A stretch of 64,000 bases of DNA. Origin: Polynucleobacter sp. AP-Nino-20-G2 (lineage in GTDB: Bacteria > Pseudomonadota > Gammaproteobacteria > Burkholderiales > Burkholderiaceae). Positions 36,281 through 45,331 of this stretch are shown here, piece by piece. Location of the stretch: positions 1,099,130-1,163,129 of the forward strand of contig NZ_CP061313.1 of NCBI RefSeq assembly GCF_018688235.1, written 5' to 3'. Made by a program: the position numbers and the translations under genes. The notes beneath the pieces were generated by a model. It was not told the origin of the DNA. It saw only the letters and a list, made by a program, of their open reading frames with translations, and did not search any database. Within the stretch, counting starts at the first letter, position 1. The number at the start of each line of letters is the position of its first letter.

Positions 36281-36482
36281 GAGCAGGAACGATCGTGGAG
36301 ATGGCGTGTTTGTAAACCATCTGCGTCACGGTATTACGCAACAACACGACATACTGATCAAAAGATTCAATATTGCCTTGTAACTTGATACCGTTTACCA
36401 AATAGATTGAGACAGGTACATGCTCTTTGCGCAGGGCATTGAGGAAAGGATCCTGTAGTAATTGGATTTTGCTGTTATTCAT
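36240..36482 (-). CDS. hfq: RNA chaperone Hfq
   Basis: Hexameric Sm-like protein that pairs small RNAs with mRNAs. 80 aa with the Sm1 motif LQDPFLNALRKEHVPVSIYLVNGIKLQG and the Sm2 motif KHAIST (as YKHAISTIVPAR). The C-terminal tail is short. AAGGAGCAGT precedes the ATG. It is the first gene of the hfq-hflX-hflK-hflC-hisZ-purA run, so small-RNA regulation, including any sRNA in this window, is likely Hfq-dependent. Confidence 0.98.
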   Translation of the reverse strand: MNNSKIQLLQDPFLNALRKEHVPVSIYLVNGIKLQGNIESFDQYVVLLRNTVTQMVYKHAISTIVPARAVEFRTEEVSPV

Positions 36483-36573
36483 ACTGCTCCTTTTGGATTT
36501 TTAGGCTTTTTTATTTAGGGAGTCTTGCTTTTTTATTAATGCAACTTACGCTAACTGTCTACCTCTGGCATAA

Positions 36574-36601
36574 GGGGTCTGATTCATCAAAATCAAGCCC
36601 C
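36574..36601 (-). repeat. Stem-loop between der and hfq
   Basis: GGGGCTTGATT pairs with AATCAGACCCC (10 of 11 positions, one G-T) with a 6-nt loop, in the 172-bp gap between der and hfq. It lacks a T run, so it may attenuate or stabilise the transcript rather than end it. The rest of the gap is AT-rich and probably carries the hfq promoter; the best hexamer pair seen (TAGACA, 17 bp, TAATAA) is weak. Confidence 0.4.
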
Positions 36602-36654
36602 ATCCACCAATCAATTCAACATCATTAAAACTGTACCTGGGTTTTTATACCTTT

Positions 36655-38019
36655 TTACTTCTTTTTGCCCTTTTTGCCTTTGTCTGCGTCAACATAAGGG
36701 TTTTTGGCGGTATTCATCTGAATGCGCAAAGGCGTGCCGCGCAACTTAAATACGTCACGGAAACGACCTTCTAGATAGCGCTTGTAGCTATCCGTTACAC
36801 CACTTAAAGAGGTTCCATGAATCACCACAATGGGGGGATTCATGCCACCTTGGTGGGCATAACGCAATTTTGGGCGGCCCATACCCACACGCTTAGGCTG
36901 CTGATGCTCAATAGCCTCTTGCAAAATGCGGGTGAGTTTTGGTGTTGGCAACTTAGCCATAGCTGCGGCATAAGCTGCATCCACATCCTTAAACAACTCT
37001 TTGAGGCCTGTGCCCTTTTTAGCAGAGATCGGATGCACATTAGCAAAATCAAGGAAGCGTAGTTTTTGCGCAATCTCTAAACGCGCACGCTCTTTGACAT
37101 AGGAATCAATGCCATCCCACTTGTTCACGGCAACCACTAATGCACGCCCTGCTTCAACAATAAATCCGGCAATATGCGCATCTTGTTCAGAAATGTCTTG
37201 CTGGGCATCGAGCATGAGGATGACCACATTGCAATCCGCAATCGCTTGCAAGGTTTTGACAACAGAGAACTTCTCAATCGCTTCGAATACTTTGCCACGG
37301 CGACGCAATCCAGCGGTATCCACCAAGATGTATGGCTTACCGTTACGCTCAAACGGAACTTCAATCGCATCACGGGTCGTTCCAGGCATATCAAACGCGA
37401 TCACGCGCTCTTCGCCGATCAACTTATTGATTAAGGTCGATTTACCAACGTTTGGGCGACCCACTACCGCGATCTTCATCGGGCGGTTCGGATCATCATC
37501 CTTGTCTTCTGGTTCCGGCTCGGGGATGCCCAATGAATCCAAGGCATCATCAATTAAGCCGCGTACCCCATCACCGTGTGCTGATGAGATCGGAAATGGC
37601 TCACCCAATCCCAGCTCATGAAAGTCCGCAGTCACAACACCTGCCTGCATGCCTTCCGTTTTATTTACTGCCAAGATGACCGGTCTACCAGTCTTGCGTA
37701 AGAAATCCGCAATCACTCGATCTTGTGGCGCCATACCTAAACGGCCATCCACCAAGAAAATAATCACATCGGACTCAGCAACGGCTTGCTTGGTTTGCTT
37801 GGCCATCTCGGCCACGATACCGGTCTTAGCAACAGGCTCAAAACCACCGGTATCCACACAAATAAACGCACGCTCACCAATGCGACCTTTGCCGTAGTGA
37901 CGATCCCGGGTTAAGCCGGAGAAGTCCGCTACCAAGGCATCACGTGAACGCGTGAGGCGATTAAAAAGCGTCGATTTACCAACGTTAGGACGACCGACAA
38001 TAGTAATTACTGGATTCAT
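36655..38019 (-). CDS. der: Ribosome-assembly GTPase Der (EngA)
   Basis: Double-GTPase needed for 50S subunit maturation. Two G domains in tandem: G1 GRPNVGKSTLFN at the N-terminus and GRPNVGKSTLIN near residue 187, each with its DTGG/DTAG and NKTE/NKWD motifs, followed by a KH-like C-terminal domain and a basic tail. 454 aa. Its start overlaps the bamB stop by 4 bp (ATGA). Confidence 0.97.
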   Translation of the reverse strand: MNPVITIVGRPNVGKSTLFNRLTRSRDALVADFSGLTRDRHYGKGRIGERAFICVDTGGFEPVAKTGIVAEMAKQTKQAVAESDVIIFLVDGRLGMAPQDRVIADFLRKTGRPVILAVNKTEGMQAGVVTADFHELGLGEPFPISSAHGDGVRGLIDDALDSLGIPEPEPEDKDDDPNRPMKIAVVGRPNVGKSTLINKLIGEERVIAFDMPGTTRDAIEVPFERNGKPYILVDTAGLRRRGKVFEAIEKFSVVKTLQAIADCNVVILMLDAQQDISEQDAHIAGFIVEAGRALVVAVNKWDGIDSYVKERARLEIAQKLRFLDFANVHPISAKKGTGLKELFKDVDAAYAAAMAKLPTPKLTRILQEAIEHQQPKRVGMGRPKLRYAHQGGMNPPIVVIHGTSLSGVTDSYKRYLEGRFRDVFKLRGTPLRIQMNTAKNPYVDADKGKKGKKK

Positions 38020-39170
38020 TTTGGACTGTACGCCGCTAGTTTTCCACCTTGAGATTGAATCAAGATGAGGCCGTTCACCGCAATCGGTGCGGCTGTAATT
38101 GGACTGCTGTCATGACGAATCCGTGCAAGCATCTCGCCATTCTCTTGTGAGAGTGCATGCACATAACCTTGCGCATCACCCACGAGTAAAACTCTTCCTA
38201 CGGCCATGGGCTCACCAACATCTCTAAAAGTCAGCTGGGTATTTTCCCAAACCTGCGAACCATCTTTCACAGCAAATGCAGTGACATAAGACCTCTCATT
38301 AGAGGAGAACACCAAATTAGGACCTTGGGCTGTACCGGTATAGCTAGAGTAGTCCTTGAACCACAGTAGGTTTCCAGTACGCGCTTGGCCACAACCGACT
38401 CGGCCTTGATAAGAAACTGCGCAAATAATCTCGCCTTCCATACTAGGCTTAGCAGTCACATCATTTAAGCGTTCAATTTCTGAGAAGCCTTTTGGAAAGG
38501 AAATCGGTGTCTCCCAAACCAGACCGCCATTCGCAATCGCGATCATCCCAAAGCGACCACCAGCAAAGCCAGTCACAATCACTTCATTGCCAATTGGGAG
38601 CATGCCGTAGCCAACCCGCAAAGATAAGGCGGATTGTTGACGTTGATAAGTCCATTTACGTACGCCAGTTTGGGCATCCAATCCAACAAAGCGGTTATCC
38701 AAAGCGCGGATCACCACTACCCCACCAGCTACAACAGGCTCAGTCAATACTTCGCTACCAACATTGAAATTCCAAATCGGCTTACCGGTATCGTCATATG
38801 CATACACAGTCCCCTTGGTTGTCACTACGGCCGTCGTGCGACCGTCGGATCCTGGGCCGATCGATAAACGATCCGGTACTGACACTTCCCAGATCTTCTC
38901 TCCAGTGCGCAAATCAATCTTCGCTAAATTACCGCGATGGGATGCCGCATAAACGGCATCGCCAGCAACCGCTGGATGAAAGTTAAATGACTCAGACGAG
39001 CCAACACCAGTTGACCAAACGGGAGTCAGATCAAATTGATTGCTGACAGGAACGAGCTCCGCCGGCTTACGCACACGTGAGCCACCTGAACAGGCCACCA
39101 AGGCAACAACAGCAGAGCCAATGACAACAGCTGTAGTTACTAGTTTTGCTACACGTTTGCAATCCACCAT
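38016..39170 (-). CDS. bamB: Outer membrane assembly lipoprotein BamB
   Basis: PQQ-like eight-bladed beta-propeller of the BAM complex, which inserts outer-membrane proteins. I start at ATG 39170 (MVDCKRVAKLV, 384 aa), which overlaps the yfgM stop by one base. The longer open frame is not needed. The signal peptide ends in the lipobox VALVACSGG with the lipidated Cys. Repeats such as YAASHRGNLAKIDLRTGEKIWEV mark the blades. Confidence 0.95.
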   Translation of the reverse strand: MVDCKRVAKLVTTAVVIGSAVVALVACSGGSRVRKPAELVPVSNQFDLTPVWSTGVGSSESFNFHPAVAGDAVYAASHRGNLAKIDLRTGEKIWEVSVPDRLSIGPGSDGRTTAVVTTKGTVYAYDDTGKPIWNFNVGSEVLTEPVVAGGVVVIRALDNRFVGLDAQTGVRKWTYQRQQSALSLRVGYGMLPIGNEVIVTGFAGGRFGMIAIANGGLVWETPISFPKGFSEIERLNDVTAKPSMEGEIICAVSYQGRVGCGQARTGNLLWFKDYSSYTGTAQGPNLVFSSNERSYVTAFAVKDGSQVWENTQLTFRDVGEPMAVGRVLLVGDAQGYVHALSQENGEMLARIRHDSSPITAAPIAVNGLILIQSQGGKLAAYSPK

Positions 39171-39829
39171 CACTGAGCCACTCCTCCAACGGCATCTAAC
39201 TTCACTTTTAAGAGGCGGTGCGCCTCTTCCGGAAACTCTTTTGATTGATCTAACTGCTTCCAAGCTGCCTCATAACTCTTACGCGCATCCGCAGTATTCT
39301 TCTGCGCCAAATACCAATCTCCACGGCGCTCCATCCAAAGTGCCTCAAATCCGGCAACTGGCTTCTCATTCAAAATAGCATCCGCCTCAGCAAAATCCTT
39401 TTTAGCGCCCTGCTCAATGAGTTGAGCAGCTAAACGCAATTTAGCCAAAGCCAGGTAGCCCTTGTCAGAGGAGTTCTTCGCCGCCCAGCGCAAGTAATCC
39501 ATAGACTTAGCAGCATCACCCGCATCAGAAGCAATCTTGGCAGCAACCAAACTAGACATCGCCGCATAAGGCGTGCCAGAGAATTGCTTTTGCAAATCGT
39601 CGGCCGCTCGCAAAGTTTGATCCTTGTCACCCTTACCAATCGCAGTCACCATTGTTTCGTATAACTGAGAAGCGGCTGCAGCTTGACTTGTACGCCACCA
39701 TTGGTAGCCGCTATAGGCTGCATAGGCAAACAAAAGCACAGTCGCAACACCGGTAATCAGGTTGCGATACTTTTGCCAAAACGCTTTAAATTGCTCTAAC
39801 TGTTCTTGTTCTTCTAGGTCTAAAGGCAT
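39170..39829 (-). CDS. yfgM: YfgM-like TPR membrane protein (ancillary SecYEG subunit)
   Basis: 219 aa with one N-terminal transmembrane helix (about residues 22-40, LITGVATVLLFAYAAYSGY) and periplasmic TPR-like helices (QLYETMVTAIGKGDKDQ, YLALAKLRLAAQLIEQG). YfgM works with the SecYEG/PpiD translocon and periplasmic chaperones. The context hisS-yfgM-bamB-der is conserved and supports the call. Confidence 0.9.
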   Translation of the reverse strand: MPLDLEEQEQLEQFKAFWQKYRNLITGVATVLLFAYAAYSGYQWWRTSQAAAASQLYETMVTAIGKGDKDQTLRAADDLQKQFSGTPYAAMSSLVAAKIASDAGDAAKSMDYLRWAAKNSSDKGYLALAKLRLAAQLIEQGAKKDFAEADAILNEKPVAGFEALWMERRGDWYLAQKNTADARKSYEAAWKQLDQSKEFPEEAHRLLKVKLDAVGGVAQ

Positions 39830-39876
39830 GTCATTCCAAGCTAATAAATACAGTATTAATAATGAATATCTTCATT

Positions 39877-41196
39877 CTATTCGGTGGCGCCCACAATGGC
39901 ATCAATTACAGCATCCACCACGCTATCCAAGGCTACCGCCTTTTGCTCGCCACTGGTGCGTAAATCCTTGAGCTGAGCTTCGTTTTTAGTCATCTCATCA
40001 GGGCCAATAATGACAGCATAAGCCGCCCCACTCGCATCAGCTTTCTTCATTTGGGACTTAAAGCTCGCTGTTTGGCCATCTGGAGGGCAAAACAGAATCA
40101 CATCAATACCAGCATTACGCAAGCGTTCCGCAATAATCATGGCCGCAGTAAGGGTCTCGCCACCCTGATGAATCACAAAAGCATCGCATTGAGCTTGTGG
40201 CACCGGCAGAGATCCTGAAACCTTCATCAACTCCAGAACGCGCTCCATCCCCATCGCCCAACCACAAGCTGGGGCAGCTTTACCGCCCATACGCTCAATG
40301 AGGGGGTCATAACGACCGCCGCCAGCAATCGTTCCCTGTGCACCCAGTTCTTCGGTAATCCACTCAAATACCGTCAAGTTGTAGTAATCCAAGCCACGCA
40401 CCAAACGAGGATTGATCTTGCAAGGGATGTTGTTGGCTTTAAGCAAAGCCTGAACTGCCTCAAAATGCTTCAAGGACTCTTCACCCAGGAAATCCAATAA
40501 CTTCGGCGCGCCTTCAATCAAATCCTGCATTGCTGGATTCTTAGAATCCAAGATACGCAATGGATTGGTCAGCAAACGACGCTGTGAATCTTCATCGAGT
40601 TGGGCTTGATTCTTCTCAAAGTAGGCCACTAGAGCAGCGCGGTGCTCAGCACGCTCATTTGCCTGCCCGAGAGAATTGATCTCTAGGCGCACACCTTTCA
40701 AACCCAGCTCATCCCAAAGACGCTGACCCATCAAAATGATTTCTGCATCAATATCAGGACCGGCAAATCCAAGAGCCTCAATACCAAACTGATGAAACTG
40801 ACGATAGCGACCACGTTGTGGACGCTCGTGACGGAACATCGGGCCGGTGTACCAAAGGCGCTTTGGCCCTTCGTAGAGCAAATTGTTCTCAATGACGGAA
40901 CGCACTAAAGCAGCAGTACCTTCGGGGCGCAATGTCAGCTGCTCGCCATTGAGGCGATCTTCAAAGGAATACATCTCCTTCTCAACAATATCAGTCACCT
41001 CACCAATGCCACGCTGAAATACCGCCGTCGCCTCCACAATCGGAGTGCGCAGGAACTCATAACCGTAAGCACGAGTTAAATCACGCAAGACATGCTCTAA
41101 ATGTGTCCACTGAGCAGCATCGGCGGGCAAGAGATCATTCATGCCGCGTACGCCATTAATTTTTTGAATCTTTTGTGCTTTTACTTGCTCGGTCAT
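39877..41196 (-). CDS. hisS: Histidyl-tRNA synthetase
   Basis: Class II aminoacyl-tRNA synthetase. Motif 2 region FRHERPQRGRYRQFHQFG, histidine-specific signatures LVRGLDYYNLTVFEW and GGGRYDPLIERMGG, and an anticodon-binding domain over the last 100 residues. I prefer ATG 41196 (MTEQVKAQKIQK, 439 aa); ATG 41205 is also possible. Confidence 0.97.
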   Translation of the reverse strand: MTEQVKAQKIQKINGVRGMNDLLPADAAQWTHLEHVLRDLTRAYGYEFLRTPIVEATAVFQRGIGEVTDIVEKEMYSFEDRLNGEQLTLRPEGTAALVRSVIENNLLYEGPKRLWYTGPMFRHERPQRGRYRQFHQFGIEALGFAGPDIDAEIILMGQRLWDELGLKGVRLEINSLGQANERAEHRAALVAYFEKNQAQLDEDSQRRLLTNPLRILDSKNPAMQDLIEGAPKLLDFLGEESLKHFEAVQALLKANNIPCKINPRLVRGLDYYNLTVFEWITEELGAQGTIAGGGRYDPLIERMGGKAAPACGWAMGMERVLELMKVSGSLPVPQAQCDAFVIHQGGETLTAAMIIAERLRNAGIDVILFCPPDGQTASFKSQMKKADASGAAYAVIIGPDEMTKNEAQLKDLRTSGEQKAVALDSVVDAVIDAIVGATE

Positions 41197-41255
41197 GATG
41201 TGCATAGAGTTATCTTGATTGCTATTGTTATTATTTTGGCGCTCTCGGGGATTGC

Positions 41256-42524
41256 TTATTTAGGTGCGTAGTTCTGATTCACGTAATCATCAACAATCAA
41301 CTGAAACTCTTGGGCGATATTGTCACCACGCAAAGTTTTCACTTTGACGCCATCAACAAAGACAGGTGCCGCTGGAGTCTCACCAGTACCGGGCAATGAG
41401 ATACCAATATTGGCATGCTTGCTTTCGCCTGGACCGTTCACGATGCAACCCATTACAGCGACATTCATATTCTCAACGCCGGGATGCGTCTTTTTCCATA
41501 CCGGCATTTGCTGACGTAAATAGGACTGAATATTCGCCGCTAGTTCTTGGAAGGTCGTACTGGTTGTTCTGCCACAACCAGGGCACGCAATCACCATGGG
41601 TGTGAAATTACGCAGACCCATGGTTTGCAAGATTTCTTGGGCAACGATGACTTCATTCTCGCGCGGTGCGCCTGGGTCTGGAGTCAGTGATACGCGAATG
41701 GTATCGCCAATGCCTTCTTGCAACAAAATAGCCATCGCCGCCGTAGAGGAAACAATCCCCTTGCTTCCCATGCCCGCTTCAGTGAGACCCAAATGCAAGG
41801 GATATTCAGAGCGACGTGAAAGATCGCGATATACAGCTACCAAGTCTTGCACGTTACTGACTTTACAAGACAATAAAATTTGATCGGGGTTCATGCCGAA
41901 CTCCACCGCTTTTTCAGCAGACTGTAGCGCCGACTGAATCAAGGCCTCGATCATCACTTCTTGCGCAGTCTTTGGGACTGCCAATGCGGCATTGCTATCC
42001 ATAATGCTGGCGAGCAAATCTTGATCTAGGCTCCCCCAGTTCACACCAATCCGAATCGGCTTATCGTATTTACATGCCGCTTCAATCATTTGCGCAAATT
42101 GGGGATCGCGCTTAGCGCCTTTGCCGACGTTGCCCGGATTAATGCGGTACTTTGATAAAGCCTGAGCGCAGTCCGGGTAGTCGTTTAATAAGGTGTGGCC
42201 GTTGTAATGAAAGTCGCCAATCAACGGCACTAAGACATCCATCTTGTCTAACTGCTCACGAATGTAGGGAACGGCTGCAGCGGCAGCTGGTGTATCGACC
42301 GTGATACGCACCATCTCCGAACCGGCGCGGGCTAATTCTTTTACCTGAATCGCGGTCCCTACTGCATCAGCAGTATCGGTGTTGGTCATCGACTGAACGC
42401 GAACGGGTGCATTGCCACCAATCGTAATGATGTTGGTTTTCCAGGCTACCGTAGCCTGACGCGTAGCGCGCTTAGGTGCTGGACCTAAAGGCAGCTTTGG
42501 AAGATTGTTTGATAAATTACTCAT
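41256..42524 (-). CDS. ispG: 4-hydroxy-3-methylbut-2-enyl diphosphate synthase (IspG/GcpE)
   Basis: Iron-sulfur enzyme of the MEP isoprenoid route. An N-terminal TIM barrel (PVRVQSMTNTDTAD, RINPGNVG) is followed by the C-terminal cluster-binding domain with CPGCGRT and GCIVNGPGE. I start at ATG 42524 (MSNLSNNLPKLP, 422 aa), 17 bp after rlmN. In many Burkholderiales pilW and rodZ lie between rlmN and ispG; here they do not. Confidence 0.96.
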   Translation of the reverse strand: MSNLSNNLPKLPLGPAPKRATRQATVAWKTNIITIGGNAPVRVQSMTNTDTADAVGTAIQVKELARAGSEMVRITVDTPAAAAAVPYIREQLDKMDVLVPLIGDFHYNGHTLLNDYPDCAQALSKYRINPGNVGKGAKRDPQFAQMIEAACKYDKPIRIGVNWGSLDQDLLASIMDSNAALAVPKTAQEVMIEALIQSALQSAEKAVEFGMNPDQILLSCKVSNVQDLVAVYRDLSRRSEYPLHLGLTEAGMGSKGIVSSTAAMAILLQEGIGDTIRVSLTPDPGAPRENEVIVAQEILQTMGLRNFTPMVIACPGCGRTTSTTFQELAANIQSYLRQQMPVWKKTHPGVENMNVAVMGCIVNGPGESKHANIGISLPGTGETPAAPVFVDGVKVKTLRGDNIAQEFQLIVDDYVNQNYAPK

Positions 42525-42541
42525 GTAACTTTTTAAATACA

Positions 42542-43768
42542 TCAATCGTCTAATCTTTTGAGCCATTGCACTGGATGCTCAGTAGACTGCGCATCTTGAC
42601 TGTCATCTTCATCGTCTTGTTCGTCATGAACAATTTTTGCATCATGCACTGCGCGCTCACGCACACGTGTGCGATCGACCACATCACCTGCTAGCTGACC
42701 ACAGGCTGCGGCAATATCATCCCCACGCGTTTTACGTACAGTAGCCACCATGCCGGCATCTAACAAAATGCTGGCAAAGGCATGAACCCGTTGCGATGGT
42801 GAACGCTTTAACCCCGACTCAGGGAAAGGATTGAATGGAATGAGATTGACTTTGCACTTAATGTTCGCCAGCAAGCGCACCAATTCTTTTGCCTGAATGT
42901 CAGAATCATTCACGCCATCGAGCATGCAATATTCAAAGGTTAAGAAGTCCCTTGGTGCAAACGGTAAATAGCGCTCACAGGCAGCAAGCAATTCTCGTAA
43001 TGGATATTTTTGATTCAGTGGCACGAGTTGATCGCGCAACTTATCGTTCGGCGCATGCAATGACACTGCCAATGCTACTGGACAATCTTTTGCCAAGCGA
43101 TCGATCATCGGCACCACGCCTGATGTAGAAACGGTGACACGACGACGTGATAGGCCATACGCTCTATCGTCGAGCATGAGGCGCAAGGCGGTTACGACAT
43201 TGTCGTAATTGAGTAGTGGCTCGCCCATGCCCATTAAGACTACGTTTGAGATCACTCGGCCAGTATGTTCCCAGCCTGGCGTTGGATATTCTTCAACACG
43301 GCGCACAGCATTGGGATCATTACGCAGCAGGTGCTCAGCAAACCAAAGCTGACCAATAATCTCGCCTGCAGTTAGATTACGAGAGAAGCCTTGATGCCCT
43401 GTTGAGCAAAAACGGCAATTAACCGCACAACCCGCTTGCGAGGAGATGCACAGAGTACCGCGATCATCTTCGGGAATAAATACCGACTCCACGGCATTGC
43501 CAGCCCCCACATCCAGCAACCACTTACGGGTGCCATCATGCGCTTGCTCGTCTTTTAGTACCGGGAGAGAAAGAACTTCTGCTTTATCGAGCAAGCTCGC
43601 TCTAAAGCTTTTAGCTAAATCACTCATGTCATTGATATTAGAAACACCGCGTTGGTGTATCCATTGCATGAGTTGCTTCGCCCGAAAGGGCTTTTCATTC
43701 AACCCCGCGACATACGCCGCCATTTGGTCGGCGTCAAAATCTAAGAGATTTACGCGCGGGGAGGTCAA
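42542..43768 (-). CDS. rlmN: Dual-specificity 23S rRNA / tRNA adenine-C2 methyltransferase RlmN
   Basis: Radical SAM enzyme that methylates A2503 of 23S rRNA and A37 of some tRNAs. The cluster motif CAVNCRFC is near residue 112, and the catalytic Cys pair includes the C-terminal one in RKTRGDDIAAACGQL. 408 aa, longer than usual because of an acidic C-terminal extension of about 40 residues (HDEQDDEDDSQDAQ). Confidence 0.96.
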   Translation of the reverse strand: MTSPRVNLLDFDADQMAAYVAGLNEKPFRAKQLMQWIHQRGVSNINDMSDLAKSFRASLLDKAEVLSLPVLKDEQAHDGTRKWLLDVGAGNAVESVFIPEDDRGTLCISSQAGCAVNCRFCSTGHQGFSRNLTAGEIIGQLWFAEHLLRNDPNAVRRVEEYPTPGWEHTGRVISNVVLMGMGEPLLNYDNVVTALRLMLDDRAYGLSRRRVTVSTSGVVPMIDRLAKDCPVALAVSLHAPNDKLRDQLVPLNQKYPLRELLAACERYLPFAPRDFLTFEYCMLDGVNDSDIQAKELVRLLANIKCKVNLIPFNPFPESGLKRSPSQRVHAFASILLDAGMVATVRKTRGDDIAAACGQLAGDVVDRTRVRERAVHDAKIVHDEQDDEDDSQDAQSTEHPVQWLKRLDD

Positions 43769-43813
43769 TGCGCCTACTTATGTATAAATAGCTTGTTCGT
43801 TAACAATCGTCAA

Positions 43814-44239
43814 TTAACGATTGAATACGTTCATGCCAGGGAAGAAGAATGCCACTTCCACAGCAGCTGTTTCAGGAGCGTCTGAACCATGCACAGCGTT
43901 AGCATCAATGCTGTCAGCAAAATCAGCGCGGATTGTGCCTTTTTCTGCTTTCTTAGGATCAGTAGCACCCATCAAATCGCGGTTCTTAGCAATAGCGCCT
44001 TCGCCTTCTAATACCTGAATCATTACAGGACCAGAAATCATGAAGCTCACCAAATCTTTGAAGAAAGGACGATCTTTGTGAACGCCGTAGAACTGCTCGG
44101 CTTCATTTTGTGACAAGTGCGCCATTCTGGACGCAACAATCTTCAAACCAGCTGATTCGAAACGGTCATAGATCTTGCCGATAACGTTTTTTGCTACAGC
44201 ATCAGGTTTGATAATAGAAAGGGTGCGTTCAATAGCCAT
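43814..44239 (-). CDS. ndk: Nucleoside diphosphate kinase
   Basis: Transfers phosphate between nucleoside tri- and diphosphates through a phosphohistidine, here in the motif NAVHGSDAPETA near residue 117. 141 aa from ATG 44239 (MAIERTLSIIKPDAV), with TTGGAG upstream. It is the first gene of the run towards rlmN-ispG-hisS. Confidence 0.98.
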   Translation of the reverse strand: MAIERTLSIIKPDAVAKNVIGKIYDRFESAGLKIVASRMAHLSQNEAEQFYGVHKDRPFFKDLVSFMISGPVMIQVLEGEGAIAKNRDLMGATDPKKAEKGTIRADFADSIDANAVHGSDAPETAAVEVAFFFPGMNVFNR

Positions 44240-44544
44240 GTAAAACTCCAATAGTGATTTCAAAGGTTTAAGCTGAAATGGCACTTCAAGGGGCTTGGAG
44301 AGGACTCCTCTCCCGCCTCCTATAGCGCACTAGGATTTCAGCGACCCCCGAATTATACATCGCCTAACCGTATTTACCCTGATCTAGGTGGGGCTAAGCC
44401 TTTGAATTTACAGGGCATAACCCTGCGATTTGTAGTCCTTTATCCCCTGATCTGATTGGGGGCTTGAAATTCACCCAATTTGTCTATACTTGCTGACAAC
44501 AGCCCCTCGTGGGCTCGTGTAATTACTTAGAAGAAGGAGTCAAT
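44240..44544. promoter_or_regulatory. Divergent promoter region between ndk and the Bax-inhibitor-1 gene
   Basis: 305 bp without a gene. Towards ndk there is a possible -10 TATAAT on the minus strand (44352-44357) and a perfect 7-bp stem with a 3-nt loop (GGAGAGG-ACT-CCTCTCC, 44297-44313) in the future leader. Towards the right, TTGAAA (44464) and TATACT (44485) are separated by 15 bp, slightly short for sigma70. The middle holds only GC-rich and T-rich stretches with no recognised site. Confidence 0.45.
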
Positions 44545-45246
44545 ATGAGTGATCTGAACTCTTACGGCTTTGGGCAATCTAGCTCGATTAGCACCCCCCA
44601 GATACGCAACCGCGTACTGCGCAACACTTATGCCCTCTTGGCACTCTCGATGGTTCCTACCGTCATTGGCGCCTGGCTTGGCGTTGCCTTTGGACTAAAC
44701 ATCATGGCAGGTAGCCCATTTATGGGTTTCATCGTCTTTATGGCGGTCGCTTTCGGCTTTTTCTGGGCAATTGAGAAAAACAAGGACACTGGCCTAGGCG
44801 TTCTACTGCTCTTGGGCTTCACTTTCTTCATGGGCATCATGATGTCCGGCTTAATCGGCTACACACTCAACAGCTACAGCAATGGTGCTGCTTTGATTAT
44901 GTTGGCCTTTGGTGGCACAGCGACAATTTTTGCTGTCATGGCCAGTATTGCGACCGTCAGCAAGAGTGACTTCTCTGGCTTGGGTAAATGGTTGATGGTT
45001 GGCGTGCTGCTCTTGATCGTTGCCTCATTGGCAAATATCTGGCTACACCTCCCTGCTCTGATGTTGACTGTGATGGTTTTGGCAATCGCGATCTTCTCCG
45101 CATTCATCCTGGTGGATGTACAACGCATCATCAATGGCGGTGAGACTAACTACATCATGGCTACCCTGGCAATCTATCTGGACGTATACAACGTCTTCAC
45201 AAACTTGCTGGCACTCTTAGGTATTGTTGGTGGTGATAGAGACTAA
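44545..45246 (+). CDS. Bax inhibitor-1 / YccA family membrane protein
   Basis: 233 aa with seven hydrophobic helices, typical of BI-1/YccA. In E. coli YccA protects SecY by restraining FtsH, and other members act as pH-sensitive calcium channels. The end, YNVFTNLLALLGIVGGDRD, has the conserved C-terminal acidic residues after the last helix. I choose ATG 44545 because AGAAGGAGT lies just before it. It is a single-gene unit closed by a terminator. Confidence 0.92.
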   Translation: MSDLNSYGFGQSSSISTPQIRNRVLRNTYALLALSMVPTVIGAWLGVAFGLNIMAGSPFMGFIVFMAVAFGFFWAIEKNKDTGLGVLLLLGFTFFMGIMMSGLIGYTLNSYSNGAALIMLAFGGTATIFAVMASIATVSKSDFSGLGKWLMVGVLLLIVASLANIWLHLPALMLTVMVLAIAIFSAFILVDVQRIINGGETNYIMATLAIYLDVYNVFTNLLALLGIVGGDRD

Positions 45247-45281
45247 GCTGTCATTGCATCGCTTCAGTGCTGACTGAATAG

Positions 45282-45310
45282 AAAAGGTGCCTGATTAGGC
45301 GCCTTTTTCT
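45282..45310 (+). terminator. Intrinsic terminator after the Bax-inhibitor-1 gene
   Basis: AAAAGGTGCC pairs with GGCGCCTTTT (10 bp, one G-T) around TGATTA, followed by T residues. The A/T-flanked stem may serve rlmD on the other strand too. Confidence 0.85.
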
Positions 45311-45331
45311 TTGTCTCAAGATTCATTAATG

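Noticed and set aside
37109..37621. 170-aa plus-strand frame opposite der
   Set aside because: Shadow of the der GTPase coding sequence; no start signal and no recognisable protein.
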